NCBI GenBank assembly: GCA_023248955.1
Contig: JAHFDP010000031.1
Location: forward strand, 1-42,553
Direction of reading: 5' to 3'
Length of the DNA: 42,553 nucleotides
DNA from: Deltaproteobacteria bacterium
GTDB lineage: Bacteria; Myxococcota; Myxococcia; Myxococcales; JAHFDP01
Position 1 is the stretch's first letter. The number at the start of each line of letters is the position of its first letter. The notes beneath the pieces were generated by a model, which was not told the DNA's origin, did not search any database, and saw nothing but the letters and a program-made list of their open reading frames with translations. Positions 8,300-16,393 of the stretch are shown piece by piece. A program made the position numbers and the translations under genes.

Positions 8300-9708
8300 G
8301 GAGAAATCCATAGAAGCCGCGAGACACCAAGGCAAGGCCCCGCGCGATCGATTCGGGGATCGCGGCAAAATGTCAAGTCCTGTTCGAGACGCCAATGGGG
8401 TGGCATTGGGCTAGACGCGTCGCCGCCCGAATGGAGATCGATTTCCGAGGTGAGCAAGACCGTGGCAGGCAAACGATCGAAGCGACTGAGATCGGCGATG
8501 ACTTCGGAGACCCACGCGCGTTCGCGGATCTCGAGGCGCGGTGTTTGCGATTGAAGATAGCGACCGTGGCGACCGGCAAAGAGAACGGCGCTCGTTGGAT
8601 CGGCGTTGTGATCGAGCCACGCGGCGGCCTGCATGACCGCGGGTGGAGTGCGGTGACGTTCCAGCAGGAGTGGAACGTTGATCCAGGATGCGACCACGAT
8701 AATCGCAAGAATCGCGGGCCACGCTGACGCGAGAAGGCAAGCCACGATCAGGAGCGCGCCTTCAACGATGGGCAGCAGATGGCGTGGTTGCTCGATCACG
8801 TTCTGCGCAAAGAAGGTCCAGAGTGCGTAGGGAATAAGTACGACGAAGATGGTGGCGACCTGGATGTTCCGCGGCCGCAACCAGAGCCCTGTACCCAGCG
8901 CAATCGCGATCGCCGACAACGCCAGCGGTGATGGTGCGAGTCCATCGAAAAAAAGTCCGCGTAGGAACGCGGCGAGGCGCGAGAAAAAATCTGGCCGCGT
9001 GGCCACGCTCCCGCCCCATTGCGTGAAGTGCCCAGCGACGTGTGTTTGGCCAACCGCGATGAATTCACGCACGCCGACGATGGCGAAAAAAGGAATCGCC
9101 CAGAGCAGAAGTCCGAGTGAAAAACCGGCGGCCGTTCTCGCGCGGCTGTGATGTGCGGCGAAGAGGAGCAGGATGATCACGATCGGCCAATAGGAGAGCC
9201 GCACGCCGAGAACGAGTCCGGCGACGAAGGCGCTCATCACGGGACGTGGCTGATCAAGCGACAGCAAGGCGAACGCGGAAATGGCGAGCGCGGTTCCGAG
9301 GCCGTCCGAAAGCGCAGCGCCACCGAGCAGCCACGGAAGAAAGGCCACGGCGTGCAGCGCGGCCGCACCAATCGCCGCGAATGGGCCGGCGATTTGTTGC
9401 GCGCAGAGCGCGAGACCGATCGCGCTGAGGCCAGCGGAGAAGGCGGAGATCGCGGTGAGCGAATCGATCGGCGAGAAACCGATTCGGTGCAGCGCGGCAC
9501 CGAGTGCGACATAGACGGGATAGCCCGGAAAGTGAGGCTGCAAGCGGGAAAGATCGTATCCGCGTGCGATCGCGAGAACGAAGTCCAGCGAATCGTTGTC
9601 ATCGGGAACTTGCGCCCGCAACAGCCAACGACTGGCAACGACAGCGGCCGCGATGGCAACGAGCGCCGTACGGAGGCGGCCTTCCGGCGATCGCAACGGC
9701 GCGATCAT
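8296..9708 (-). CDS. Polytopic GT-C glycosyltransferase (DUF2723/PMT-like)
   Basis: 470 residues. ATG 9708 is chosen because it overlaps the upstream stop (ATGA) and begins just before the first membrane helix. The protein has about ten hydrophobic helices. The first loop carries the acidic pair in DDNDSLDFVLA and then PHFPGYPVYVALG; this 'PGYP' signature is shared with DUF2723/TMEM260-type and other GT-C transferases, which use lipid-linked sugars outside the membrane. A soluble C-terminal part (about 375-470) follows the last helix. It probably glycosylates an exported protein or glycan; its coupled lipoprotein neighbours are possible targets (inference). Confidence 0.8.
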   Translation of the reverse strand: MIAPLRSPEGRLRTALVAIAAAVVASRWLLRAQVPDDNDSLDFVLAIARGYDLSRLQPHFPGYPVYVALGAALHRIGFSPIDSLTAISAFSAGLSAIGLALCAQQIAGPFAAIGAAALHAVAFLPWLLGGAALSDGLGTALAISAFALLSLDQPRPVMSAFVAGLVLGVRLSYWPIVIILLLFAAHHSRARTAAGFSLGLLLWAIPFFAIVGVREFIAVGQTHVAGHFTQWGGSVATRPDFFSRLAAFLRGLFFDGLAPSPLALSAIAIALGTGLWLRPRNIQVATIFVVLIPYALWTFFAQNVIEQPRHLLPIVEGALLIVACLLASAWPAILAIIVVASWINVPLLLERHRTPPAVMQAAAWLDHNADPTSAVLFAGRHGRYLQSQTPRLEIRERAWVSEVIADLSRFDRLPATVLLTSEIDLHSGGDASSPMPPHWRLEQDLTFCRDPRIDRAGPCLGVSRLLWISP

Positions 9709-12095
9709 TGCCGCACGAAATCGAGCTCCGCTCCCAGGGCCGCTGGAAGATCCACGTAGGAAAGTTCCTTCACGCAATCCTTGTCGCGATCGCCCAAATC
9801 GGCGGGATGTCCCAGCTCGCCGGTCAGTGTGCGCTCTCCCATCTCCAGCCCCGCCCCGAGACACTCCTCGGGGAATTGCAACGCATCGTCTTGATTGCGA
9901 TCGTCCCAGCCGTTGAGCACCAACTTGTGCATCCGCTTGAGGTGGGCGAGCAGCGCGGCGCCTTCCGTGGCACGGCTCGGCGCGCTGCCGACGAGCTTGT
10001 AGTACTGGCGCAGCGCGCCCGAGAGCATGCCGAAGCGAAGCGGTGTGTATTGCAAACGATCACGCACGCCGGCGGTGGTTTGAAAAGCGCGCACGTCGTC
10101 CATCCAGAAACGCTGCGAAAGATCGGCATACACCTCGATTGCGCGGTCGCGGTACTTGACGGCGCTGGTGGCGAGATAGGCTTCGAGCAACGCGCGAATC
10201 GCCGCGGTTTCGGATTCCAGCGTGGTGGGCGCGGAGTCGGAGGCATTGCTAGCGAGGTCGTAGCTGTTGGTGACCGCGCCATGGTTGAGCATCTTGGCGA
10301 CCAGGAAATCGGCTTCGGCGCGAATGAGATCGACGAGGTGATTCTCCAAAGTTCCGCTGTAATTCGCGCCGGTGAGGGGCGCGCGATCCAACGCACCGGC
10401 GGCGCCCTGCGTGTCCGGCGTGTCGTTGGAATAGAGCTGCAGCGATCCGTTGAGCGCTCGAAACGCATTGCGCAGCGCCACGATGGCCTCCGCCAACTCG
10501 ACGGTGGTGACCTTCGTTCCGCGCACGATCATGCCCGCGTTGACGCTTGCTGTGTCGACCAGCACTTTGGCGTTGGAATCGAAATGGAGACGATCCAGAT
10601 CGACCAGCGCAATTTTCAGAACACCGAGCGCGCGATCATGCAGCGTGTTTTCGCCCGACGGCTGGCCGTCGTCGAGCGGGAACGGGTCGCCGTCGAAAGT
10701 CGCTTCGAAGGAGAACGACCCGCCGACGCCAGGGTTGCTGCGATCGGTGAAGGCAAAGGCTTCGGCAAATCCGCCGATGAGGCCGGAGAGTCCCGCGAGG
10801 CGACTGGCGCCGGATGCAATCGTGAACGCGCTCGGCAGCGGAAAATATTTGCGTAAGCCGTTGGTCGACGCCGGTGTTTCGGTGACCGCGATCGATCCCG
10901 GAAAATAGATCAGCGGCGAATCGTACGCGTAGTTGTCCGCGGCGAGCGTCGTTGTGCCGACCAGCGTGGTGCCATCACTGCTCACGAGTTGGCCGAGGAG
11001 CAGCGCGGCCTTGTTGTCGATCTCCTCGATCATGAGCAGGCCCTGCCAGCCCTCCATGGGAATGTCGCCGAGGAAAACGCCGGGTGCGCCGTCGAGCATC
11101 TTGAGGCCTATCGGATCGCTTGGATCGGGATAGCGTCCGATGACGGTGTTGCCGTCTTTCCCGACCTGCGCGAGGTCGCCGGGGTTCACTTCCGTGATGC
11201 CGTTGCCCGCGCTGTCCTGCAGCGTCTGCCAATAGTTGATGACCCACAGGCCTTGCTTCCACGCGGCATAACCAAGCGCGTCCGGCTCGAGGTGCTTGTC
11301 GACTTGGCCGTCGCGATCGCGCAGGTTGAGGCTGTTGTAGTCACATTCGTAGTTGGCGATGAGCGGCCCGTTGGGTGTGACCGGTCCTCCATAAGCGAAC
11401 GCGCCTTGCGATCCGCTGAAGGTGCAGGTGTTCACGGTTCCCGGGTAGGGATCGATGGTGGGATCGAAGCTGGCGAATTCCGCCATCACCGGCCAGAGGC
11501 CCGGCCACCCGTAGATATTGAGTGGATTATTTTGAGGTCGTGGGGTGACGATCAGGTTTGTTCCGGCGAGCCCTCCGGCGTTGGCGGCCAGCGCGAAGTG
11601 CTCGAAACGATCACCGAAAATATTGACGCCGGCGTCGGCGGGTTTCTTCAACGGGTTCAAGACGGGGCCAAACATCAACGAGAGCCCCGCGCCGGATTCG
11701 AACGACAGGTTGTTCATCGGCTGCTTCGAATACTCGTAAGACTCGATGGCCAGCGCGTAGCCGAGCGGATCGGTGCGCTGCACGCTCGTCACCGGGTCTT
11801 TGTATTGATCCGTGAGCAGAAGCTGCCGGTTGAAACCCGCCAGGTTGTAGCCGAGCAGCTGCGCGAAGGGCTCGCCGGAAACTTGCAGCTCGATGGCCGC
11901 GCGCATCTCTTCGGCCACGTGGAAGCGCGTGTCGACGAGCTTGGCCGAAAGCCGCGTCGACGGCCCCGCATCGGAAGTGCCGCCGTCTGTGCCCGCGTCG
12001 GCGCTCGCATCGCTTGACGTTGTGGGGGTGTGGTGACACCCGATGGTCATGATGACCAGAAGTGACCCGAATGACGTTCTTGATATTTTGTTCAT
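9705..12095 (-). CDS. Large lipoprotein of unknown function
   Basis: 796 residues. ATG 12095 overlaps the previous stop (ATGA). The signal ends in IMTIGC (Cys20), followed by a Ser/Asp/Ala/Gly linker (about 24-50), so it should be anchored in the outer membrane. The mature part is rich in aromatic residues and has long segments such as NIYGWPGLWPVMAEF and NYAYDSPLIYFPG. Its C-terminal 250 residues are helical (ETAAIRALLEAYLATSAVKY, DLSQRFWMDDVRAF), like an all-alpha toroid. The last part has acidic pairs (DDRNQDD, DRDKDC) that could bind calcium. I do not recognise the family. Its position between a FAD enzyme and a GT-C enzyme suggests a role in the same envelope process. Confidence 0.8.
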   Translation of the reverse strand: MNKISRTSFGSLLVIMTIGCHHTPTTSSDASADAGTDGGTSDAGPSTRLSAKLVDTRFHVAEEMRAAIELQVSGEPFAQLLGYNLAGFNRQLLLTDQYKDPVTSVQRTDPLGYALAIESYEYSKQPMNNLSFESGAGLSLMFGPVLNPLKKPADAGVNIFGDRFEHFALAANAGGLAGTNLIVTPRPQNNPLNIYGWPGLWPVMAEFASFDPTIDPYPGTVNTCTFSGSQGAFAYGGPVTPNGPLIANYECDYNSLNLRDRDGQVDKHLEPDALGYAAWKQGLWVINYWQTLQDSAGNGITEVNPGDLAQVGKDGNTVIGRYPDPSDPIGLKMLDGAPGVFLGDIPMEGWQGLLMIEEIDNKAALLLGQLVSSDGTTLVGTTTLAADNYAYDSPLIYFPGSIAVTETPASTNGLRKYFPLPSAFTIASGASRLAGLSGLIGGFAEAFAFTDRSNPGVGGSFSFEATFDGDPFPLDDGQPSGENTLHDRALGVLKIALVDLDRLHFDSNAKVLVDTASVNAGMIVRGTKVTTVELAEAIVALRNAFRALNGSLQLYSNDTPDTQGAAGALDRAPLTGANYSGTLENHLVDLIRAEADFLVAKMLNHGAVTNSYDLASNASDSAPTTLESETAAIRALLEAYLATSAVKYRDRAIEVYADLSQRFWMDDVRAFQTTAGVRDRLQYTPLRFGMLSGALRQYYKLVGSAPSRATEGAALLAHLKRMHKLVLNGWDDRNQDDALQFPEECLGAGLEMGERTLTGELGHPADLGDRDKDCVKELSYVDLPAALGAELDFVRQ

Positions 12096-13507
12096 GCCGT
12101 CAACGCCTTCCCTTCGTGCAACGTGGCACCATTTCCAAGCTCCGCGATGCGCGTGGCGTCGCGTCCGGCCATCACCGCGCGCGCCGCTTCGATGCCCATC
12201 TCCATGGCGGTGTCCATGAAGATGTAGCGAAACGCGCCTTGCCGACCGCACGTGATGGCGCCCTCGTATTGCGCCACATGGCCCAGGAGCGCGCGCCGAT
12301 CATCGTCATATCCGAGATGGTAAATCGGATAACCCTCGGGGACGTAGCTCGAGAAATAGCTGCGTGTGCGCGGTCGCAGATCGGGTAATCCAAGTCGCAC
12401 CAGATCGCGAACGCAACGTTCGTAGATGTCGCGCTCGGATGCGCACCAGGTCGCGTCGCCCACCGTGCAAGGAATTTCCAGCATGAGCGACGTGGCACCC
12501 GCGGGCGCCATGTCGGGGCTGCGGTGGATCGGCTCTTGGATTCGCGCCATCAGGTAGTCCGGCTCGGAGACGTACATCCAGGTGTTCGCAGAAATGGGCG
12601 GTCCTTCGAGGAGAACGTTGAGCAGGCGGATGGCGCGAAAGCGCAGCCGGTCGGCGTGGCGCTCGACGGACGACGGTAGACCGCCGAGCATTCGCGCGAA
12701 GCGCGGCAGCGAGAGCGAAGAAATCACCGCGTCGCAGGCGATTTCTTTTTCGCCGTTCGCGTCGCGGTACCGCACGGCCCGTACGCGGCGGCCGGACATG
12801 GCAAGGCCAAGCACATCTGCGCCGGTCCGCACCGTCGATCCGTAACGTTCGATCGCGGTGGCGCAGCGCTCGAAAATTTGGCCGATGCCGAGTCGTGGAT
12901 AGCGGTAGCGCCGTGCATAGGTTCGCGCGAACGGGCGCGCCAATCCGCACAGACGCAGCGCGACATCGGCGAGCGACGGGATGCTAATGCGCTGCGCGGC
13001 CCAATCGGCGGAGATCGTTTCCGGCGCAATCCCCCAGAGCTTCTCGGTGTAGGGACCGAAAAAAGTGCCGTAGAGATCGGCGCCGAAGCGATTCGTTACC
13101 CAGTCTTGAAAAGTGCGGTCGGGCGCGGACCGTAAGCGTTGTGCGAGGGCGGCGCGCGCGTAACTGAATAGCGCGCGGCCACCGCGACGTGCACCGTATT
13201 GGCGCAGCACATCGTCCAGCTCCAGCGGATATTTGTAACGGTTGCCGCCATTCAAAATAACGCTTTGGCGTTTGCGCTCCAGCAAGTCGTCACCGACCAG
13301 CTCATCGACGAGCGATGCGATGGTGTTGCTCTGGGTAATGAAGCGATGTCCGCCGAAGTCGAAGCGAAAACCGTCGCGCTCATGTGTGCCGCACAGTCCG
13401 CCCACCCGCGGCTCGCGCTCGAGGACCGTGGCGCGCATACCGTGCCGGGCCAGCTCCAACGCCGCGCTCATCCCGCAGGCGCCGCCGCCTAGCATTACGA
13501 CATGCAT
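12092..13507 (-). CDS. FAD-dependent amine-oxidase-fold enzyme (protoporphyrinogen oxidase/UDP-galactopyranose-mutase-like)
   Basis: 471 residues. The dinucleotide-binding motif VVMLGGGACGMSAALELARHG starts at residue 3, then VLEREPRVGGLCG and the flavin-contact GFRFDFGGHRF. KLWGIAPETISADWAAQRIS is characteristic of the UDP-galactopyranose-mutase-like amine oxidoreductases found in polysaccharide gene clusters. A C-terminal FAD motif (YIFMDTAMEMGIEAARAV) closes the fold. It begins the five-gene minus operon, and its stop overlaps the next start. Its role may be in sugar or lipid precursor chemistry for an envelope polymer. HemY-type protoporphyrinogen oxidation is the alternative, but the DWAAQR motif argues against it. 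The ATG at 13507 opens the conserved Rossmann strand directly. Confidence 0.8.
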   Translation of the reverse strand: MHVVMLGGGACGMSAALELARHGMRATVLEREPRVGGLCGTHERDGFRFDFGGHRFITQSNTIASLVDELVGDDLLERKRQSVILNGGNRYKYPLELDDVLRQYGARRGGRALFSYARAALAQRLRSAPDRTFQDWVTNRFGADLYGTFFGPYTEKLWGIAPETISADWAAQRISIPSLADVALRLCGLARPFARTYARRYRYPRLGIGQIFERCATAIERYGSTVRTGADVLGLAMSGRRVRAVRYRDANGEKEIACDAVISSLSLPRFARMLGGLPSSVERHADRLRFRAIRLLNVLLEGPPISANTWMYVSEPDYLMARIQEPIHRSPDMAPAGATSLMLEIPCTVGDATWCASERDIYERCVRDLVRLGLPDLRPRTRSYFSSYVPEGYPIYHLGYDDDRRALLGHVAQYEGAITCGRQGAFRYIFMDTAMEMGIEAARAVMAGRDATRIAELGNGATLHEGKALTA

Positions 13508-13541
13508 AAGGTCAAGATCGGCATCGGCGTTTGCGGTCTTT

Positions 13542-13570
13542 TTGTTCGCAGGCTCCACATGCCTTATCAT
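13542..13570 (+). promoter_or_regulatory. Candidate sigma70-type promoter
   Basis: TTGTTC (13542-13547) and TATCAT (13565-13570) are 17 bp apart in the 86-bp divergent gap. They sit just upstream of the AAGGAG ribosome site (13584-13589) of the plus-strand lipoprotein. The same -10 hexamer appears upstream of iscS. Confidence 0.5.
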
Positions 13571-13593
13571 GCAGGTGTCGGAAAAGGAGCCCA

Positions 13594-14190
13594 ATGAGCC
13601 GTAACGGTCTCGTTCTCTTTTTCATGGTGGGCCTCACATGTTGCCGCGCTGAAAAACTGCGCAGTGCTTCCGACGATCTCAGCCCCACCGATGCTGGCCT
13701 CGACGACCGCCTTTCGGGATGCTCCTGTCCCCACGGTTTTCACTGCGAGAACAGTGCCTGCGTCCTCAACGGCGAGAATGGCGGCGTTCAAGTGACGCTC
13801 CGCTGGAAGGCGCCACAAGATCTCGATCTGCACGTGGTCGAGCCGTTGCCAAACGGCGAGAGTTGCGAGATTTACTACCTCGACCGCGGGCAGCCCTCCT
13901 CTTGCGGCGCTAAGGGGCTCTTGGATCTCGACTCGAACGCCAGCTGCAACATCGACGGCATCGATACCGAAAACGTCATCTATCCGCCGGACAAACCGGC
14001 ACCGTCGGGAACCTACCGCGTGTTGGTCGACTACTTCGAACACTGCAACGGCGGCGATGCCGTGCCCTACGAAGTCACGGTCCGTGTCGGCTCCGAAATG
14101 ACGCGCTACACGGGCAAGTTTCAGCCGACCAACGCGGACGAGGGCGGGCAGGGGTCGGGAAGTTTGGTGGCGACGTTCGTGGTGCCATAG
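13594..14190 (+). CDS. YfaP/DUF2135-like lipoprotein
   Basis: 198 residues. ATG 13594 has AAGGAG four bases upstream. The N-terminal signal ends in GLTCC (lipidation at Cys16 or Cys17). A short Cys-cluster (CSCPHGFHCENSACV) follows, then a YfaP-like beta domain from about 67: VTLRWKAPQDLDLHVVEP, a Tyr-Asp-rich part, LDLDSNASCNIDGIDTEN and a PSGTYRVLVDYFEHC segment. Related domains are common in exported proteins of myxobacteria, and the DxDxDLHV and DSN-DG residues may hold calcium. The function is unknown. It is divergent from the FAD-enzyme operon and convergent with msrA, 16 bp away. Confidence 0.8.
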   Translation: MSRNGLVLFFMVGLTCCRAEKLRSASDDLSPTDAGLDDRLSGCSCPHGFHCENSACVLNGENGGVQVTLRWKAPQDLDLHVVEPLPNGESCEIYYLDRGQPSSCGAKGLLDLDSNASCNIDGIDTENVIYPPDKPAPSGTYRVLVDYFEHCNGGDAVPYEVTVRVGSEMTRYTGKFQPTNADEGGQGSGSLVATFVVP

Positions 14191-14206
14191 CTGTGCTGCA
14201 CGCGGC

Positions 14207-14692
14207 TCAATCCCGCAAAAAATGGCAGGTGTAGCCGCCGGGATGTTTCTGCAGATAGTCCTGGTGGTACGCCTCCGCTTCCCAGAAAGTGCTCGCGGCG
14301 ACGATTTCCGTGACGATCGGTTTCTTCCACTTTCCCGACGAATCGACGGCAGCCTTCATGCGCTCCGCCATTTCGCGCTGCGCTTCGGAGTGAAAGAAAA
14401 TCGCCGAGCGGTACTGCGTGCCCACGTCATTGCCCTGGCGATCTTTTGTGGTCGGGTCGTGCATCCGAAAGAAAAAACGCAGCAGTGATTCGTACGAGAG
14501 CACACGCGGATCAAACGTAACCTGCACCGCCTCGGCATGTCCGCTCTTGCTGTCGTGCGTATCTTCGTATTTCGGATTTTCTAAAAATCCGCCGGTGTAG
14601 CCCACGACGACGCTGGTGACTCCTGGGATTTGGCGGATGAGCTCCTCCATTCCCCAGAAGCAGCCACCAGCGAGCGTCGCGGTTTCGGTCAT
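14207..14692 (-). CDS. msrA: Peptide-methionine (S)-S-oxide reductase
   Basis: 161 residues, the usual MsrA length. It reduces methionine-S-sulfoxide in proteins using the Cys of GCFWG (Cys11 in LAGGCFWGMEE). Other family signatures are GYTGG, YEDTHDSKSGHAEAVQV and HDPTTKDRQGNDVGTQYRS. There is no signal peptide, so it acts in the cytoplasm. It lies 19 bp downstream of a Cys-rich lipoprotein gene on the same strand and is probably co-transcribed with it. No MsrB domain is fused. Confidence 0.96.
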   Translation of the reverse strand: MTETATLAGGCFWGMEELIRQIPGVTSVVVGYTGGFLENPKYEDTHDSKSGHAEAVQVTFDPRVLSYESLLRFFFRMHDPTTKDRQGNDVGTQYRSAIFFHSEAQREMAERMKAAVDSSGKWKKPIVTEIVAASTFWEAEAYHQDYLQKHPGGYTCHFLRD

Positions 14693-14711
14693 GGTTACGG
14701 CGAGGCCTTTC

Positions 14712-16307
14712 TCAGAGCGGGATGCAGGCCTTGAAGATGCTGCAAGTCAGGCAGAGTCCTTGGCAGCCGGGGCACGCGTATTGGGGCGGAATCGTGGTTA
14801 GCACGCACGACCCGTCGCTCGTGCATTCCCCTGGCGCCGTGACGGTGTCGCAGAGTCCCTTGACCGTCATTTCGCACGTCGCCCCGCTCTTGATTTGGCA
14901 CGTGCTGCTTCCGCATACGCCTTGCGGACAAACCGAATTATTTGTGGAACAGGCAGCGCCGTCGTTTGACGTGTGCTGGCATCCCGCGATTTGATCGCAT
15001 TTGTCGATCGTGCAGGGATTGCCGTCGTCACAGCCTCCCGCGCAGGGATCGCCTTTGCATGCGCCATTCTCGCAGCCATGCACGCAGACCGTCAGCGTTT
15101 TTCCATACTGGCAGACGCCCTGTGAATCGCACGTCCCCAGCGATTCGTAGCGGGCGAGCGTGATGGATCCGACGCAGGCGGGTGGCGGTGGTGCGCTGCA
15201 GGATTTCGGCGTTCCATTGCAAACGCCGGAGGCACACGTGTCGTTGACGGTGCAGGGATTTCCGTCGTCGCAGATCGCGCCGTTGGTCGCTGTGTAGATG
15301 CATGCTCCGTTGCTGCACGTACCCTGCACTCCGAAGCAGCCGTTAGGAGGCTTCGTGCAAGTGACGCCGAGGCAGGGATCGGGTGCGCAGAATCCGGTCG
15401 CCGTGTTGCAGCCCCACGTGCAAGTTTCCTCGGCCGGTCCGTAGCTACAGATGCCCTTCGCGCAAGTACCGGATGGGCTGAAGTGGCGGCTGGTGGACGA
15501 GGACGCGCACTGGCTGGGTGGAGGTGTTTGGCAGCTCACCCCGATGCAGGGATCTCCGTTGCAGAGTCCGCTCTTGGCGTTGCAGCCCCAGGCGCAAGCG
15601 GTGTCGAGAGGTTTGTAGCCACACTTTCCATCGGCGCAGCTGCCGGACGGATCGTAGCTGCGGCTGGAGCTTTCGTTTAGGCACACCGCGCCTGGTGGCG
15701 TGTTGCACGCGAGCGACAAGCAAGGGTCGAGCGCGCAGGCGCCGGTGCGATCGTCGCATCCGAATTTGCTGCAGTCGCTGTCGACGTTGGGATAGACGCA
15801 GCGCCCCTGGGTGCAGGTGCCGGCGGTGTCGTGGTGGCGGCTCTGGGTAGACGAGAGGCAGCCGGGCGGCGGCGGCGTGGTGCAGACCACGCCCTTGCAC
15901 GGATCCAGCTCGGCGCCGGTGCCCTTGACGATGAGCTTGAACTGCGGCTCGTTCTCGCTGTCGTTGCCGAAGACGAACGACGTTTCGTACTTGCCGGCAT
16001 CCGTGGGAGAGAAGGCGATGTGCGCGATCGTGTCGGAGCTGGGCTCGACCACGTTCTTGTCCAAGCGAACGGTGAAGAGACCTCCCAATGTATCGCCTTT
16101 GGGATCGCTCAATTTGAGCGGCCGCTCGCCTTTGCTGATGAGCGTCAGCTGGCGGGTGACCGTTGTTCCGATCTCCTGCGTGCCGAAATCGATGACGTCT
16201 GTTGACGCGGCGAGAAACGCCGGTCGGACGCCCACGGTGGTGTTTGAACATGCGGAAAAAAGCGCGACTGTCGCGGCCAAGCGACGCAATTCGGCGACCT
16301 TCACCAT
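14712..16307 (-). CDS. Lipoprotein with ASH-type Ig domain and Cys-rich repeats
   Basis: 531 residues. ATG 16307 has a strong AGGGGAGGG site upstream. The signal ends in LFSAC (Cys20). Residues 27-135 form an ASH/HYDIN-like Ig domain (DFGTQEIGTTVTRQLTL, FSPTDAGKYETSFVFGND). From 136 onwards come four repeats starting DPC (DPCKGVVCTTPPPPGC, DPCLSLACNTPPGAVC, DPCIGVSCQTPPPSQC, DPCLGVTCTKPP), then further Cys-rich modules with DDGNPCTVND and DDGNPCTIDK. It is a surface-anchored, disulfide-rich protein typical of myxobacteria. Function unknown. The repeats could bind calcium through the Asp pairs. msrA follows on the same strand. Confidence 0.85.
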   Translation of the reverse strand: MVKVAELRRLAATVALFSACSNTTVGVRPAFLAASTDVIDFGTQEIGTTVTRQLTLISKGERPLKLSDPKGDTLGGLFTVRLDKNVVEPSSDTIAHIAFSPTDAGKYETSFVFGNDSENEPQFKLIVKGTGAELDPCKGVVCTTPPPPGCLSSTQSRHHDTAGTCTQGRCVYPNVDSDCSKFGCDDRTGACALDPCLSLACNTPPGAVCLNESSSRSYDPSGSCADGKCGYKPLDTACAWGCNAKSGLCNGDPCIGVSCQTPPPSQCASSSTSRHFSPSGTCAKGICSYGPAEETCTWGCNTATGFCAPDPCLGVTCTKPPNGCFGVQGTCSNGACIYTATNGAICDDGNPCTVNDTCASGVCNGTPKSCSAPPPPACVGSITLARYESLGTCDSQGVCQYGKTLTVCVHGCENGACKGDPCAGGCDDGNPCTIDKCDQIAGCQHTSNDGAACSTNNSVCPQGVCGSSTCQIKSGATCEMTVKGLCDTVTAPGECTSDGSCVLTTIPPQYACPGCQGLCLTCSIFKACIPL

Positions 16308-16393
16308 TGGTGTTCCCTCCCCTTAGGAAGGGCGCACTATTTCAGGCGGGGGAGCGTGGTGTCCATCCACCACTTGACGGAGCGTGAAGGGCC

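Noticed and set aside
16356-16373. 6-bp inverted repeat between ndh and the Cys-rich lipoprotein gene as a terminator
   Set aside because: GTGGTG/CACCAC is short and has no T-run, so it is not reported as a feature.
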